This document shows, in pieces, positions 27,718-39,303 of a stretch of DNA of 64,000 nt. The position numbers and the translations under genes are program-made. Position 1 is the stretch's first letter. Each line of letters starts with the position of its first letter. A model generated the notes under the pieces. The model was given only the letters and a program-made list of their open reading frames with translations, did no database searches and was not told the DNA's origin. This DNA comes from Ga0077560 sp046330395 (GTDB taxonomy: Bacteria > Actinomycetota > Thermoleophilia > Miltoncostaeales > Miltoncostaeaceae): positions 26,017 through 90,016 of the forward strand of contig JAXLSS010000012.1 in assembly GCA_046330395.1 (NCBI GenBank). Reading direction: 5' to 3'.

Positions 27718-29076
27718 GTGTCGATACACGAGGGTGTGAATCGTCTTCTCGACCACGAGGAGGCCCACCTCTACTACGGCATGATCGCCCGCGGGTTGCC
27801 GGCGGGTGCGGTGGCGTACGCCGTGCTGCTGCTGCCCCCCTACCCGCCCGTGGCCACCGGGCTGGTGATCGCAGCATCGGCGCTGTTCGCCCTGCTGTCG
27901 CTGATCCTGGCCCCGGCGCTGCTGTCGCGGGGACGCCGCGCCATCTCCACCCGCGAGCTGGCGGCCCAGAATGTGCTGGCCAACGCCGCGGTGGTGCTGG
28001 GCATGTGGGGCCTGGGCGAGGCGCAGGGCAGCATCACCCCCCTCCTGCTCCTGATCCTGCTGTACAACGCGGTGTGGGGGAACCCGTGGCTGATGCGGAT
28101 GTCCTGGATGTTCGGCACGGCCGGCGAGTTCCTGGGGCTCACGCTGGCCGGCGGGCGCCCGTGGCCCACCATCGCGTCCACCGTCGTGTTCGCGGTGGCC
28201 GGTGCGGCCTCGCAGCTGGCGGTGGGCTTTGCCGTGCGACGCGTGCGTGAGCTGGCGCGCACGGTGGACCTGGAGCGTCAGGTGTCGGCCCACGCCGCCC
28301 GCGCCGTGGAACCCGTTGAGGCGTTCCGGCTGATGCTGCCACCGGCCGCGCAGCTGCTGGGCGTGGACGTGCTGGCCGTGGTGTCCACCACGCCGCGACC
28401 GCATGCGGTGTCGGCGGTGTGCGACGGCGCGCCGGCCGCGGTGGACGCGGCCACCCTCGACCTGGGCAGCGGGCTCCCGCTGGGGTCGATGGTGGACGGG
28501 GAACCGCTGCTGCTGTGCACCACCACCGGGCGCCGCCCCCAGCCGGACGCGCTGGCCGCCGTGAGCGCGCTGTTCGTGCCGGTCATCGAACGGGGCCGCC
28601 AGATGCGCAGCCTGCACCACCAGGCCCGCATGGACGGGCTCACCGGCCTGGCCAACCGCCGCCACATGGACGAGTGGATGTCCGCCATCACCGAACGCCG
28701 CGAGGCCTACGCCCTGATCATCATCGACCTGGACCACTTCAAGCGGCTCAACGACACCGAGGGGCACCTGGCCGGCGATGACGTGCTGGTGCGGGCCGGC
28801 GACCTGCTGCGCGGCGTGGCGCGGTCGGAGGACCTCACCGCGCGGTTCGGGGGCGAGGAGCTGTGCCTGGTGCTGCCGCACGCCGACGCGCGGGCCGCGC
28901 GCGCGGTGACCGCACGGCTGCGTGAACGGTGGGACCGCTCGGGCATGGGGGTGTCGTTCAGCGCCGGCATCGCGTGCACCTCCGGTGGCGAGGCCCCGGA
29001 GGCGGTGATCGCCCGCGCCGACGCGGCCCTGTACGCCGCCAAGCTGGAGGGCCGCGCCCGCACCGTCTGCGTGTAG
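27718..29076 (+). CDS. Membrane diguanylate cyclase (GGDEF)
   Basis: 452 residues from a GTG. Five to six hydrophobic segments occupy about residues 20-175, a GAF-like region about 190-295, and a GGDEF domain about 300-450. The domain opens MDGLTGLANRRHMDEWM and carries IIIDLDHFKRLNDTEGH and ARFGGEELCLVLP. The signature is GGEEL; the final Phe-to-Leu change occurs in active cyclases, and the metal-binding residues are present. It likely makes c-di-GMP in response to a membrane or small-molecule cue. Third GGDEF protein in the window. Confidence 0.9.
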   Translation: MSIHEGVNRLLDHEEAHLYYGMIARGLPAGAVAYAVLLLPPYPPVATGLVIAASALFALLSLILAPALLSRGRRAISTRELAAQNVLANAAVVLGMWGLGEAQGSITPLLLLILLYNAVWGNPWLMRMSWMFGTAGEFLGLTLAGGRPWPTIASTVVFAVAGAASQLAVGFAVRRVRELARTVDLERQVSAHAARAVEPVEAFRLMLPPAAQLLGVDVLAVVSTTPRPHAVSAVCDGAPAAVDAATLDLGSGLPLGSMVDGEPLLLCTTTGRRPQPDALAAVSALFVPVIERGRQMRSLHHQARMDGLTGLANRRHMDEWMSAITERREAYALIIIDLDHFKRLNDTEGHLAGDDVLVRAGDLLRGVARSEDLTARFGGEELCLVLPHADARAARAVTARLRERWDRSGMGVSFSAGIACTSGGEAPEAVIARADAALYAAKLEGRARTVCV

Positions 29077-29116
29077 GGCGCCGGCGCGGCACGCCGCAGG
29101 TAAGGTCCGCGCGATC

Positions 29117-29791
29117 GTGTCCCGCCTTCCCTCCGATCTGCGCGCCGTGCTGGCGGCCGCCGTCAGCCTGGGGCTGGCGGTGGGCGTGTTCGGCTTCTCG
29201 TTCGGGGTGCTGGCGGCCGCCACCGGGCTGACGCCCGCACGGGCGGTGGCGATGTCATCGCTGGTGTTCACCGGGTCGGCCCAGTACGCCGCGGTGAGCG
29301 CCGTGGCCATGGGGGCGTCCGCGGCCACCGCCGTCACCAGCGGCCTGCTGCTGAACACCCGCTGCCTGGCCTTCGGGCTCACCGTGGCGCCGCACCTGGG
29401 CGGCCGGTGGACGCGGCGGCTGCTGGGCGCCCACCTGGTGATCGACGAGTCCACCGCGATGGCCGCGGCGGCCACCACGCCCGGCCGCGCGCGGTGGGCC
29501 TTCTGGGCCACGGGTGTGTCGGTGTTCGTGTGCTGGAACGCGGCGACCCTGGCCGGCGTGCTGGCCCAGTCGGCCATCGGCGATCCCCGCGACCTGGGGC
29601 TGGACGCGGTGTTCCCGGCCGCGTTCATCGCGCTGCTGGTGCCCCTGGTGCGCGGCCGCGCACCGCGGGTGGCGGCCCTGGCGGGCGGCGCCGTGGCGCT
29701 GGCGGCCGTGCCCGTGCTCACCCCCGGCCTGCCGGTCACCGCGGGGGCGCTGGGCGTGGCGGCCGGCCTGGCGGTGGAGCGCCGGCGGTGA
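29117..29791 (+). CDS. azlC: AzlC-family branched-chain amino-acid exporter subunit
   Basis: 224 residues, about five to seven hydrophobic helices. The family signature region is VFGFSFGVLAAATGLTPARAVAMSSLVFTGSAQYAAV, followed by LLLNTRCLAFGLTVAP. With AzlD it forms a small exporter of branched-chain amino acids or related compounds. TAAGGT (29101-29106) lies 10 nt before the GTG, consistent with a leaderless message. Stop overlaps the azlD start (GTGA). Confidence 0.92.
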   Translation: MSRLPSDLRAVLAAAVSLGLAVGVFGFSFGVLAAATGLTPARAVAMSSLVFTGSAQYAAVSAVAMGASAATAVTSGLLLNTRCLAFGLTVAPHLGGRWTRRLLGAHLVIDESTAMAAAATTPGRARWAFWATGVSVFVCWNAATLAGVLAQSAIGDPRDLGLDAVFPAAFIALLVPLVRGRAPRVAALAGGAVALAAVPVLTPGLPVTAGALGVAAGLAVERRR

Positions 29792-30087
29792 CCTGGGGGG
29801 CCATCCTGCTGCTGGCGGGGCTGACGTACGCGATGAAAGCCGCCGGCCCGGTGGTGCTGGGCGACCGCGCCCTGCCCCCGCTGGCCACGCGCGCCCTGGC
29901 CCTGGTGCCCCCCGCGTTGCTGGCGTCGCTGGTGGCGGTGGGCACGTTCGCCTCCGGCCGGGCGCTGGTGGCCGACGCCCGGCTGGTGGGCTTCGCCGTG
30001 GCGGTGATCGCCGCCTGGCGGCGCGCACCGTTCCTGGTTGTGGTGCTGGCCGCGGCGGCGGCCACCGCGCTGACGCGCCTGGCCTGA
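29788..30087 (+). CDS. azlD: AzlD-family exporter subunit
   Basis: 99 residues, four hydrophobic segments, GTG start overlapping the azlC stop by 4 nt. LTYAMKAAGPVVLGDRALPP and LALVPPALLASLVA match AzlD. Works with AzlC in the membrane. Confidence 0.9.
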   Translation: MTWGAILLLAGLTYAMKAAGPVVLGDRALPPLATRALALVPPALLASLVAVGTFASGRALVADARLVGFAVAVIAAWRRAPFLVVVLAAAAATALTRLA

Positions 30088-30119
30088 CGGCCCCCGGTTC
30101 GTTCACCCGGCGAGGTGTG

Positions 30120-30133
30120 CGAACATACGTTCG
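30120..30133 (+). promoter_or_regulatory. LexA-type SOS box abutting dnaE2
   Basis: CGAACATACGTTCG matches the SOS consensus CGAACRNRYGTTYG and ends at the base before the dnaE2 ATG. It differs from the imuB box at one position and has the same zero-base spacing to the start codon. Confidence 0.9.
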
Positions 30134-33391
<3,258 letters not shown>

Positions 33392-33394
<3 letters not shown>

Positions 33395-33447
33395 TCATAG
33401 ATGACTATTTATCTCGCTTTATCTCTCATCTTTGCTATTTTCTGCTG
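33392..33447 (+). promoter_or_regulatory. AT-rich hipBA promoter and operator region
   Basis: An AT-rich island in otherwise GC-rich DNA. It holds the inverted repeat TAGTCAT-AG-ATGACTA (33392-33407), two direct copies of TTTATCTC (33408-33415 and 33418-33425, one helical turn apart) and TATTTT (33436-33441) 6 nt before the hipB ATG, a leaderless arrangement. The first repeat overlaps the dnaE2 stop codon. HipB probably binds the repeats. Confidence 0.65.
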
Positions 33448-33771
33448 ATGCCGAGGCGTGCCACACCCACCCCGCCATCCATCCGCCGCGCGCTGCGGGA
33501 CGTTGGGAGGCATCTGTCGGACTGGCGGCGGCTCCAGGACCTCACCGTCGAGCAGACCGCCGACCGCGCGGGGTTGTCGATGGCCACGCTCCATCGCATC
33601 GAGCGGGGCGACGGCGGAAGCGCCGAGAACATCCTGCGCGTCGCGCGGGCGCTGGGGGTGCTGGATCAGGTGGTCGTCGCCTTCGACCCGACGACCACGG
33701 ACATCGGACGGGCCCGCGCGCTGGATGCCCTGCCCAGGCGGGCCTCCGGAGGGCGCCGGCGGGCGCCGTGA
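33448..33771 (+). CDS. hipB: HipB-like XRE antitoxin
   Basis: 107 residues. Helix-turn-helix at about 15-70 (LSDWRRLQDLTVEQTADRAGLSMATLHRIERGDGGS), Arg-rich C-terminus. The stop overlaps the GTG of hipA by 4 nt. It should neutralise HipA and repress the operon by binding the repeats just upstream. Confidence 0.87.
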   Translation: MPRRATPTPPSIRRALRDVGRHLSDWRRLQDLTVEQTADRAGLSMATLHRIERGDGGSAENILRVARALGVLDQVVVAFDPTTTDIGRARALDALPRRASGGRRRAP

Positions 33772-35027
33772 GCCCGCGCGAACTGGAGATCCATCTCGAT
33801 GCGCCGGGCGGAACCGTCCCGGTCGGTCGACTGTTCATCCATCGCGGCCGCGGACGGGAGTCGGCCACGTTCCGCTACGACGACGGATGGCTCGCCGCTC
33901 CGGGTGCATACGCGATCGACCCGCAACTGCCGTTGGGCTCCGGTGCGTTCCACACGGGTCCGGACCACGACATGTTCCGCGCACTGGCCGATTCAGCACC
34001 GGACCGCTGGGGGATCCAGCTGGCGTTGCGCGACGAGCGCCGCCGCGCCGCCCGCGATGGGACCACGCCTCGCGTCCTGCACGAGTCCGACTTCCTCGTC
34101 TCGGTGGCGGACGGACTCCGCCAGGGCGCCCTGCGTCTCATGGACCTTCGCACGCGTGCCTTCATCGCCTCCGACCGCGGCGTACCACGGCTCGTGGACC
34201 TGCCGCGCCTGGTCTCCGCGGCCACCCGACTCGACCACGACGCCGACACCGACGACGACCTCAGGATGCTGCTCGACGCCGGAAGCTCCCTCGGCGGCGC
34301 CCGCCCGAAAGCCAACCTCATCGACCGAGGACGGCTGTGCATCGCCAAGTTCCCGCGCGAGTCGCACGACGAGTGGTCCGTGGTGGTGTGGGAGCACATC
34401 GCCCTGGGGATGGCCGCCGACGCCGGGATCACCACCGCCACCTCACGGCTGGTCGACGTGGCGGGCACACCGGTGCTGGTCGTGGAGCGTTTCGATCGCG
34501 GCCCCGGCGGCCGGCGAGTGGGGTACGTCAGCGCGCTCACGATGCTGGAGGCGCGCGACAACGACCGGCGCACCTACACCGACATCGCCGAGGTCATCGA
34601 GACCTCCTCACCCCATGCCACCCGCGACCTGCGGGAGCTGTGGCGCCGGGCGGCGTTCTCGATCCTCATCTCCAACGCAGACGACCACCTCCGCAACCAC
34701 GGGTTCCTCCGCGCCGGCCCCGGATGGGCGCTGAGCCCGGCGTTCGACCTCAACCCGGCCCCGGACCGCGTGGGGATCATGTCCACCGGCGTCCGGGACC
34801 CAGGGGACGCCCTTGCCGACATCCGTGCGCTCGTCGATCTCGCAGCCCACTTCCGGGTGCCCAACCCCGCGGAACAGCTCCGCCGCATCCTGGACGCAAC
34901 CGGCACGTGGCGTGCCCGCGCGCAGCGCCTCGGCGTCCGCGATGAGACGGCGCGCCTGGCCCCGGCCTTCGAGCATCCGCAACGCGACGCCGCCGTGCGG
35001 CTGACCACGGGTAGGGTTGGCCCATGA
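33768..35027 (+). CDS. hipA: HipA-family Ser/Thr kinase toxin
   Basis: 419 residues. HipA N-terminal small domain (VPVGRLFIH, SATFRYDDGWL), Gly-rich nucleotide loop LLDAGSSLGGARPKANL, active-site LISNADDHLRNHGF (catalytic Asp) and SPAFDLNPAP (metal-binding Asp). Founding members phosphorylate glutamyl-tRNA synthetase and cause growth arrest and persistence; related HipT proteins act on other tRNA synthetases. Codon use looks somewhat less GC3-extreme than neighbours, and the promoter is AT-rich, suggesting acquisition by transfer. The stop overlaps the next ATG. Confidence 0.9.
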   Translation: MSPRELEIHLDAPGGTVPVGRLFIHRGRGRESATFRYDDGWLAAPGAYAIDPQLPLGSGAFHTGPDHDMFRALADSAPDRWGIQLALRDERRRAARDGTTPRVLHESDFLVSVADGLRQGALRLMDLRTRAFIASDRGVPRLVDLPRLVSAATRLDHDADTDDDLRMLLDAGSSLGGARPKANLIDRGRLCIAKFPRESHDEWSVVVWEHIALGMAADAGITTATSRLVDVAGTPVLVVERFDRGPGGRRVGYVSALTMLEARDNDRRTYTDIAEVIETSSPHATRDLRELWRRAAFSILISNADDHLRNHGFLRAGPGWALSPAFDLNPAPDRVGIMSTGVRDPGDALADIRALVDLAAHFRVPNPAEQLRRILDATGTWRARAQRLGVRDETARLAPAFEHPQRDAAVRLTTGRVGP

Positions 35028-35572
35028 GGAAAATCCGGAAAACCGCACTCTTCGCCGGCCCGCTGGTCCTCCTGGGCCTGGCCGCATCGGCGCCCGCCGT
35101 CGTCGAGACCGGCACGGTCGTGAAATTCCGTGGCATCGCCGGCGCCAATCTTGGGATGTCGCGCGCGGCGGTGATCGCCAAACTCGGGCCGCCGCTGCAC
35201 CAGAGCGCCTTCGGGGTGCTCTCCTACTCGAACAAGAACATCTTGGACGTCTACCTCACCCGCACCGGGCCCAAGGGGCGCGTGCGGCAGGTGATCGCCT
35301 CCGGGTCGGGCTTCTGCGCCCAGGGCGTCCCCGCCGCCTGCTCCCTGAAGCCTGGCAGCGTCACCGCCATGACGCACGCCTTCCCCGGGAAGTTCCGGCG
35401 CGTGGTGGATTTCACCGGCGACACCATCTACTGGTGGTGCGGGCGGGTGCGCGGGCGGGCGGTGTCCACCAGCTTCAACGCCGACCCGAAGCGGCACATG
35501 ATCCTGACCTGGTACCTCACCGTGCGCGGCGCGCACTGCCCCACGCTGACCCAGGTGCGCAACGGGACCTGA
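35024..35572 (+). CDS. Secreted protein of unknown function (182 aa)
   Basis: Begins with a signal peptide (RKIRKTALFAGPLVLLGLAASAPA). The segment IAGANLGMSRAAVIAKLGPP resembles the SmpA/OmlA- or BLIP-like repeat fold opening (LGMSxxxVxxxLGxP) found in many exported proteins. Four Cys in the mature part (GFCAQGVPAACS, WWCG, AHC) could form two disulfides. ATG overlaps the hipA stop (ATGA), and its stop overlaps the next gene, so it may be read through from the hip promoter although it is unlikely to be part of the toxin system. Confidence 0.72.
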   Translation: MRKIRKTALFAGPLVLLGLAASAPAVVETGTVVKFRGIAGANLGMSRAAVIAKLGPPLHQSAFGVLSYSNKNILDVYLTRTGPKGRVRQVIASGSGFCAQGVPAACSLKPGSVTAMTHAFPGKFRRVVDFTGDTIYWWCGRVRGRAVSTSFNADPKRHMILTWYLTVRGAHCPTLTQVRNGT

Positions 35573-36486
35573 TGGCCGCGACCCACCCGCTCAGGCGCAC
35601 CGCGTTCCGGCGCCCGTCATGGGCCTCCCTGGCGGGCCTGGCCGCGGCCGCGACGCTCACCGGCGCCGCGTTCGTCGTGGGGCAGTCCTCCACCGCTGAT
35701 CCCAGCGGGTACTGCTCGGAGTGCAGCCCCATCCTGCTGGCCCCCGATCCCGGCGGGCTCCTGGTTGCCCAGGGCCGTCAGGTGCTGCTGCTGGACCCGG
35801 GCACCGGCGGGGTGCGTCGCACCGTCGCCCTGCTGCCGGCCACGCCGGGCGGCACCACCGACGCCATGTCGGTGGTGTCCTCCCCGATCGGGCCGCTGGT
35901 GAGCTGGCGACGCGGGGTGGCCGCGGTGCACGGCACCACGTTCACCATGCGCACCCGGTTGCGCCCCCGCGCGCGGGCGACGCTGGTGTCCGGCCCCACC
36001 CACCCCTGGCTGGTGGCGGGGCGCCGGCTGATCCGCCTCACGGCCGACGGCCGGGGGGTGGCGACCCTGCGCGGCGCACCCGTCACCGCCGCCGCGGTGC
36101 GCGGCGACGTCCTCTGGGTGGCCCGCGGCACGGGAGCGGGCGCGCGTATTCAGCGTCTGGACCCGGTGAACGGCCGCTCCCTCGGATACGAGACCGGCGC
36201 GCCACCGCCCGGACTGCTGATGCGCGCCGGTGTGGCCTCCGGCTGGACCAGCGTGGCCCTCACGGCCACGCGCCGCTACGTGGTGCGGGTCTCCGACCAA
36301 CGTCTGGTCGCCACCGACCTGGCCACCGGCGCGGTGCGCGCCGAGGTCACCGTCTCAGATGCCGACCGGGCGGCCGCCGTGGGCGACGCGGTCTACCTGC
36401 TGCACGGCCGCGGCCGGCTCAGCGTTTCGCGCCTCGACCCGGACACCCTGCGGGTGCTGTGGAGCACCCGCATCCGGGCGACCTGA
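35572..36486 (+). CDS. Membrane-anchored or secreted beta-propeller-like protein (304 aa)
   Basis: Unrecognised family. An N-terminal hydrophobic segment (WASLAGLAAAATLTGAAFVVG) is followed by a short CSEC motif and then repeating strands of the PQQ/WD-like kind (LLVAQGRQVLLLDPGTGGVRR, VVRVSDQRLVATDLATGAVRAEV, VYLLHGRGRLSVSRLDPDTLRVLW). This suggests an extracytoplasmic beta-propeller of about six blades. The start overlaps the previous stop by one base, so the two secreted proteins are probably expressed together. Confidence 0.72.
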   Translation: MAATHPLRRTAFRRPSWASLAGLAAAATLTGAAFVVGQSSTADPSGYCSECSPILLAPDPGGLLVAQGRQVLLLDPGTGGVRRTVALLPATPGGTTDAMSVVSSPIGPLVSWRRGVAAVHGTTFTMRTRLRPRARATLVSGPTHPWLVAGRRLIRLTADGRGVATLRGAPVTAAAVRGDVLWVARGTGAGARIQRLDPVNGRSLGYETGAPPPGLLMRAGVASGWTSVALTATRRYVVRVSDQRLVATDLATGAVRAEVTVSDADRAAAVGDAVYLLHGRGRLSVSRLDPDTLRVLWSTRIRAT

Positions 36487-36513
36487 ATGGAGTTTCGGCC
36501 CCCCACGCGATCC

Positions 36514-36948
36514 TCAGCTGCGTGGCGGTGCCGTGACCTCCACCGAAATCACCTGGAGCCCTTCGATACCCGAGAAGTCATCGGGATTGCAGGTGTAGAG
36601 CGGGAGGTCGTTGGAAATCGCGATCGCGGCGATCATGGCGTCGTACGCACGGGCGGCGGGCTTCCGTCCGGCCCGGCGGAGCGACGCCGCCACACGTCCG
36701 AACGCGCGGGCCGCCGCGGCATCGAACGGGAGCGGCGTGAAATCGGCTTCGGCCTGCTGCACGTGCGCTTGGCGCACCGCTCGCTCCCCATCGTCCGAAG
36801 CGACCAGGGGACCAACCGTGAGCTCGGCGAGGGTGATCGCCGTGATCACCGGCTCGGATGGCAGGGCATCCGGATCCGTTATCCGTGGCAGGAGGATGAC
36901 CGTGGATGTGTCGAGGATCCCTCGCCCCGAGCTGCGGCGGGTGGTCAC
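36514..36948 (-). CDS. vapC: VapC-type PIN-domain ribonuclease toxin
   Basis: 144 residues. PIN acidic residues are visible in GILDTSTVI (Asp), ITLAELT (Glu) and AYDAMIAAIAISNDLPLYTCNPDDF (Asp residues). An Arg/Ser-rich 10-residue leader precedes the fold, so the true start may lie slightly later. The start overlaps the antitoxin stop by 4 nt. VapC toxins cleave tRNA or rRNA and are held inactive by VapB. Confidence 0.9.
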   Translation of the reverse strand: MTTRRSSGRGILDTSTVILLPRITDPDALPSEPVITAITLAELTVGPLVASDDGERAVRQAHVQQAEADFTPLPFDAAAARAFGRVAASLRRAGRKPAARAYDAMIAAIAISNDLPLYTCNPDDFSGIEGLQVISVEVTAPPRS

Positions 36949-37181
36949 AACCCCGGATCGATCAGCGCGTCGGAATCCGAGTGGAGCCGCGCCACGTCGA
37001 TCTGCGGCAGGTGACGCCAGCGCGCGAGAAGCACCTCCGCGGTGAGCGCGGGCGCCGGCAACGCGCGCAGCTCCAGCACGGGCTTGCCGGATCGCGTGAT
37101 CGTGATCAACTCGCCGTGCTCGGCGCGGTCCACGATCTCACCCCCGTGGTTTCGGAGGTCCCTGATGCTCACGTGACCCAT
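36945..37181 (-). CDS. vapB: VapB/Phd-type antitoxin
   Basis: 78 residues. Phd/YefM-like N-terminus VSIRDLRNHGGEIVDRAEHGELITITRSGKPVLEL for DNA binding, with a C-terminal tail (RLHSDSDALIDPGL) that would mask the toxin. Partner of the overlapping vapC gene. It likely represses its own operon through the TCAC/GTGA repeats around its start. Confidence 0.88.
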   Translation of the reverse strand: MGHVSIRDLRNHGGEIVDRAEHGELITITRSGKPVLELRALPAPALTAEVLLARWRHLPQIDVARLHSDSDALIDPGL

Positions 37182-37203
37182 GAAGGCAGGGTATCACGTG
37201 TGA
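37169..37203 (-). promoter_or_regulatory. Repeated TCAC-GTGA dyads at the vapBC start
   Basis: TCACGTGA (37169-37176, inside the first codons of vapB) and TCACGTGTGA (37194-37203, just upstream) are spaced about 25 bp apart. Two related dyads bracketing the start codon are the usual layout for VapB autoregulation. Confidence 0.45.
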
Positions 37204-37221
37204 GACGGCGAGCGAACCGGC

Positions 37222-38046
37222 CTACGCCGTCGGCCGGCGGGACACCACGAGGTGGTTGGCGGCCCGGCCCTGGTCGATGAGGTCCAGGTACGTCTCGAAG
37301 TACTCGATGTGGTACCGGGTGTTCTCCGCCCCCTGCTCGGTGGCGATGGCGGCCTCGTGCGTGCGGTAGGCGTTGCCCCACCGGCCCACCTGCACCCGGA
37401 AGTCGGCGATGTACTCCAGCACCTCCACAAGCTCGAAGCCGGCCTCGATGAGCTTGGCCTTGTACTGGTCCAGCGAGTCGTAGAACTGCGGGATGAGGTA
37501 GCCCCGCGACAGGCGGCGACGCACGTCCTCGTCGCCGGGGCCCAGCTGGAAGGTGCCGGACAGGAACCCCCACAGGCCGCCGGGCGTCAATGTGCGCAAC
37601 ACCTCACGGAACACGCGCACCTTGTCGGGGAACACGTTCATGACGTTGAGGCTGATGGCCGCGTCGAAGGAGCCGTCGGCGAACGGCGAGAGGTCCTGGG
37701 CGTCCCCCAGCGTGAACGTGACGCGGTCGCCCAGGCCGGCGTTGCGCGCCAGCGACTCGGCCACCTGCACGCCCACCTCGTTCACCTCGATGCCGTGGAT
37801 GCTGCAGCCGGTGGCCTGGGCGATGTACACGGCGGGCCCGCCCGTGCCGCTGCCCACGTCCAGCAGGCGGGTGTCGGCGGTGATCCGCATGCGGCGGATG
37901 ACCTCGTCCATGTACGGCAGCGTGGTGAACGACTGCTGCCCGATGTCCTGGTCGCGATCCCAGATCGATTCGCGGATGAGCCGGTTGACCGGGCTGTCCA
38001 GCCGGTGCAACTCGGAGTAGTCGACGCCAATACGCTGATCCGGCAT
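37222..38046 (-). CDS. SAM-dependent class I methyltransferase
   Basis: 274 residues. Motif I LLDVGSGTGGPAVYIAQATG, motif II region SIHGIEVNE, FDAAISLNVMNVFPDKVRVFREVLRTLTPGG as motifs IV-V. The N-terminal LHRLDSPVNRLIRESIWDRDQDIGQQSF and long C-terminal part resemble sarcosine/dimethylglycine or small-molecule methyltransferases of the UbiE/CoQ5-like group. Substrate is unknown. Between it and the divergent dehydrogenase lie 150 nt with no gene. Confidence 0.87.
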   Translation of the reverse strand: MPDQRIGVDYSELHRLDSPVNRLIRESIWDRDQDIGQQSFTTLPYMDEVIRRMRITADTRLLDVGSGTGGPAVYIAQATGCSIHGIEVNEVGVQVAESLARNAGLGDRVTFTLGDAQDLSPFADGSFDAAISLNVMNVFPDKVRVFREVLRTLTPGGLWGFLSGTFQLGPGDEDVRRRLSRGYLIPQFYDSLDQYKAKLIEAGFELVEVLEYIADFRVQVGRWGNAYRTHEAAIATEQGAENTRYHIEYFETYLDLIDQGRAANHLVVSRRPTA

Positions 38047-38196
38047 GTGCAACCACCATCTGGTCGGGGCCCGCGTCAGAATACGATGGGTCACCGCACC
38101 GCGCATCACGGGCAACACGCCGATGTGCACCGCGTCCCCACCACCACCGGGGCGCGGCCAACCCGCGGACACCACGAGCACGGGAGCAGTTGGCAC

Positions 38197-39303
38197 ATGA
38201 GGATTCGCGCGGCGGTGCTGGAGGAGTTCGGGAAGCCCCTGGTGATCGACGAGGTGGATCTGGTCGAGCCGAAGGCCGGCGAGGTGCTGGTGCGCCTGGA
38301 GGCCTGCGGCGTGTGCCACACCGACGCGTACACCGCCAGCGGCGTGGACCCCACGGGCTACGCCCCCTGCGTGCTGGGGCACGAGGGCGCCGGCGTGGTG
38401 GAGAAGGTGGGCCCGGGCGTCACGATGGTGCGCCCCGGCGACCACGTGGTGACCCTGTTCGCACCGGAGTGCGGTGAGTGCATCCACTGCCGCAGCCCGC
38501 GCACCAACCGCTGCATCAGCATCCGCGACGAGCAGAACCGCGGGTACCTGCCGGACGGCACCACCCGCCTGTTCCGCGGCGGCGAGCCGCTGCGCCATTT
38601 CATGGGCTGCAGCACCTTCGCCGAGTACACGGTGATGCCGGAGATCGCGCTGGCGGTGGTGAGCCCGGAGGCGCCGCTGGACGGCTGCGCGCCGTTCGCG
38701 TGCGGGCTGTCCACCGGCATCGGCGCCGCCCTGTACACCGCACAGGTGCAGCCGGGGTCCACCGTGGCGGTGTTCGGCTGCGGCCTGGTGGGACTGGGTG
38801 CCGTCATCGGGGCCAAGCTGGCCGGCGCCGAGCGCATCATCGCGCTGGACCTCTCGGAGGGGCGACTGGAGGAGGCACGGCACCACGGCGCCACGGACCT
38901 CCGCATCGCCGACGCCGACACCGTGCAGTGGATCCGGGATGAGACCGGCGGCTACGGCGCCGACTACACCTTCGAGGCCACCGGCCTCGTCGCGGTGATG
39001 GGCCAGGCGGTGGAGGCCGCACGTGAGGCCTGGGGCCTGGCCACCATGTGCGGCGTCGCCGGGAAGGGCGACCTGCTGCAGGTGGTGCCGCGACTGCTCA
39101 TCACGGGGCGCCGCGTCACGGGCTCGTCGTTCGGCGGCGTGAAGGGCCGCACGCAGCTGCCCGGGCTGGTGGACCGGTGGCTGGCGGGCGAGTTCGACGC
39201 CATGTCCCTGGTGTCACACCGCATGGGCCTCGACCAGGTCAACGAGGGCTTCCACCTCATGGAGGCCCAGGACGGAATCCGGAGCGTGATCCAGTTCTCA
39301 TGA
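38197..39303 (+). CDS. Class III zinc alcohol dehydrogenase (thiol-dependent formaldehyde dehydrogenase type)
   Basis: 368 residues. Catalytic zinc ligands in ACGVCHTDAY and LGHEGAGVVEKVGPGV, structural-zinc cysteines in APECGECIHCRSPRTNRC, then FRGGEPLRHFMGCSTFAEYTVMPEIALA and the Rossmann motif VAVFGCGLVGLGAV. These blocks match S-(hydroxymethyl)glutathione/mycothiol dehydrogenases. It should oxidise the formaldehyde-thiol adduct. The next gene, a metallo-beta-lactamase-fold hydrolase, overlaps by 4 nt and would hydrolyse the S-formyl thiol. The thiol used cannot be read from the sequence; mycothiol is likely in actinobacteria. Confidence 0.9.
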   Translation: MRIRAAVLEEFGKPLVIDEVDLVEPKAGEVLVRLEACGVCHTDAYTASGVDPTGYAPCVLGHEGAGVVEKVGPGVTMVRPGDHVVTLFAPECGECIHCRSPRTNRCISIRDEQNRGYLPDGTTRLFRGGEPLRHFMGCSTFAEYTVMPEIALAVVSPEAPLDGCAPFACGLSTGIGAALYTAQVQPGSTVAVFGCGLVGLGAVIGAKLAGAERIIALDLSEGRLEEARHHGATDLRIADADTVQWIRDETGGYGADYTFEATGLVAVMGQAVEAAREAWGLATMCGVAGKGDLLQVVPRLLITGRRVTGSSFGGVKGRTQLPGLVDRWLAGEFDAMSLVSHRMGLDQVNEGFHLMEAQDGIRSVIQFS